Of a stretch of 64,000 nucleotides of DNA, positions 62,910 to 64,000 are shown in pieces; position 1 is the first letter of the stretch, and every line of letters starts with the position of its first letter. The notes beneath the pieces were generated by a model. That model made no database searches. It was not told the DNA's origin and saw only the letters and a list, made by a program, of their open reading frames with translations. The translations under genes and the position numbers were made by a program. The DNA comes from Agrobacterium vitis (GTDB lineage: Bacteria > Pseudomonadota > Alphaproteobacteria > Rhizobiales > Rhizobiaceae). Location of the stretch: contig NZ_AP023275.1 of assembly GCF_013426735.1 (NCBI RefSeq), positions 245,505 through 309,504 of the forward strand. Reading direction: 5' to 3'.

Positions 62910-62974
62910 TTGATTTCTCCGGGTATCGGGCCTGCGGATAGCTCATCCACGCAAGGCGCCGGGAATGACTGGGC

Positions 62975-64000
62975 TCAGGCGAGGATGTCGATGATCAGAT
63001 TTCCGAACTCGTCAACGGACAGCGTGCTGCCGGGATTGAGCACCGTGACGGATGCAGGCTCCTCGACAACGGCTGGACCGGGAATGACGTCTCCGAACAG
63101 CAGGTCGCCCCGATCGTAGACCGGCGCCTGATGCGAACCGTCGGCAAAATAGACCGACCGCGCCGATTTCCGCGTCGCGGTTCCCGCGGTGCGCTCCAGC
63201 CGAAGGATATCCGGCTTCGGCGTCGTTGCCACAAGGGTGACGGCGCAGCTTACGATTTCCATGATGTCGCCCGGCGAGGAGAAACCGAAACGGGCCTTGT
63301 GTGCGCGATGGAATGCCTCCCAGAGCGCGCTGCCATCGGCAGCCTCGAAGGCCGTCTCGTCGATCCGCATTTCAAGTTCATAGTTCTGGCCGAGATAGCG
63401 CATCTCGAGCAGGTAGTGCCCCTCGATGTCAGTGGTGTAGCCCTGTTCATGCAGCTCCGCCGTTGCCTCGGCGATCAGCTGGGAAAGGATGGACTGGCCG
63501 AGCACCGGGTCGTAGTGCCTGCTGGTAATATGCGTCGTGCGCTGCCGATCGACGCGGGCGTCGGTCAGTATGAAGCCGGAAGCCGAGAACTGGCCCGGAT
63601 GGTTGGGAACCAAAGCTCTCGGAATTCCCATATCAGCGGCAAGGTCATTGGTATGCAGGGGACCTGCACCGCCAAAGCCGGCCAGTGTAAAGTCCCGGGG
63701 ATCAAGACCCTGTTCGATGAGAACAGTACGAAGCGCGCCGACCATGTTGTTGTTGGCGATTTTGAGGATTGCCAATGCTGTGTCCTCAATGCTGCGACCC
63801 AGTTTCTCGGCAACACTCGATACGGCAACTCGCGCCGCTTCAGCGTCGAGCTTCATGCGGCCGCCGAGGAAGTTGTTGGGATCGATGCGGCCGAGCACGA
63901 CATTGGCGTCCGTGACCGTTGGAAGTGTTCCGCCCCCGCTGTAGCAGGCAGGCCCAGGATTTGCTCCGGCGCTCTGCGGGCCGACGCGCAGCATGCCGCC
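62975..64000 (-). CDS. hyuA: Hydantoinase A / N-methylhydantoinase A, partial
   Basis: The frame is open at the right edge, so the N-terminal part lies beyond the window; the visible 341 residues are the C-terminal half. GPQSAGANPGPACYSGGGTLPTVTDANVVLGRIDP (parts GANPGPACYG-like ANPGPACYSGGG and TVTDANVVLGRID) and LAGFGGAGPLHTNDLA are the classic HyuA signatures, with GPAVVEEPASV near the C-terminus. It acts with HyuB 65 bases downstream as an ATP-dependent cyclic-amide hydrolase. The direction of transcription is A, B, aminotransferase, LacI regulator. Confidence 0.92.
   Translation of the reverse strand, partial: GGMLRVGPQSAGANPGPACYSGGGTLPTVTDANVVLGRIDPNNFLGGRMKLDAEAARVAVSSVAEKLGRSIEDTALAILKIANNNMVGALRTVLIEQGLDPRDFTLAGFGGAGPLHTNDLAADMGIPRALVPNHPGQFSASGFILTDARVDRQRTTHITSRHYDPVLGQSILSQLIAEATAELHEQGYTTDIEGHYLLEMRYLGQNYELEMRIDETAFEAADGSALWEAFHRAHKARFGFSSPGDIMEIVSCAVTLVATTPKPDILRLERTAGTATRKSARSVYFADGSHQAPVYDRGDLLFGDVIPGPAVVEEPASVTVLNPGSTLSVDEFGNLIIDILA

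Noticed and set aside
1..64000. Search for CRISPR arrays, tRNA or rRNA genes and repABC replication genes.
   Set aside because: No regularly spaced repeats, no cloverleaf with a CCA end and no RepA/B/C sequence could be recognised in the window.

Overview
The window looks like part of a conjugative plasmid of a Rhizobiales alphaproteobacterium (Rhizobium/Agrobacterium/Sinorhizobium type). The evidence is a Ti-plasmid-type transfer region (traG-traD-traC, oriT, traA-traF-traB-traH), a TraR quorum-sensing regulator with the expected ligand-contact residues, and a block of conserved rhizobial plasmid maintenance genes (Toprim/DUF3991, DUF1419, a methylase-helicase giant, ParB-like, DUF736, HU, WGR). 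No repABC, trb mating-pair operon, traI or traM is present, so replication, mating-pair formation and signal synthesis must lie elsewhere.

Layout. 1-17 kb: plasmid backbone genes, mostly on the + strand with long leaders and strong terminators. It is interrupted by a PLD-like nuclease/phosphodiesterase plus lipoprotein amidohydrolase pair (6.8-10.4 kb) and by a divergent SDR/AraC pair (14.4-16.3 kb). 17-19.6 kb: an HU-family gene split by a 2.2-kb group II intron whose boundaries can be placed to the base. 19.6-25.4 kb: WGR and AP2-like proteins and an orphan type VI secretion cargo module (vgrG, membrane-anchored protein, candidate effector, PAAR), A+T-richer in its cargo part. 25.8-26.2 kb: two tiny genes behind a perfect alphaproteobacterial LexA box. 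26.3-34.7 kb: tra genes arranged around oriT, with a near-consensus TraR box.

34.9-39.8 kb: an A+T-rich island with an AraC regulator, a drug/metabolite exporter, an argininosuccinate-synthase-like ligase and a 2-oxoglutarate/Fe(II) amino-acid hydroxylase. It looks like a small biosynthesis-and-export cluster. 39.9-42.7 kb: an intact IS66-family element with an 8-bp target duplication, inserted in a palindrome. 42.8-45.5 kb: an alpha/beta hydrolase coupled to a membrane protein with an N-terminal HTH-like segment, preceded by phased 10-bp repeats. 46.1-47.3 kb: an XRE regulator and traR.

47.5-56.7 kb: a methyltransferase, two paralogous AraC regulators, an MFS transporter, and a polar amino-acid ABC transporter of the octopine/nopaline (OccT/NocT) family, in an operon with an alanine-racemase-like protein that lacks the second catalytic Tyr. 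Having traR next to an opine-type uptake locus recalls Ti plasmids, where opine catabolism and conjugation are linked. 56.7-58.4 kb: decayed DNA (IS30 and efflux-adaptor fragments). 58.5-64 kb: a LacI regulator, class III aminotransferase and hydantoinase B/A (A runs off the right edge), a catabolic operon.

Starts were chosen from Shine-Dalgarno placement and alignment memory. Family names are from recognition of motifs, not from a search.
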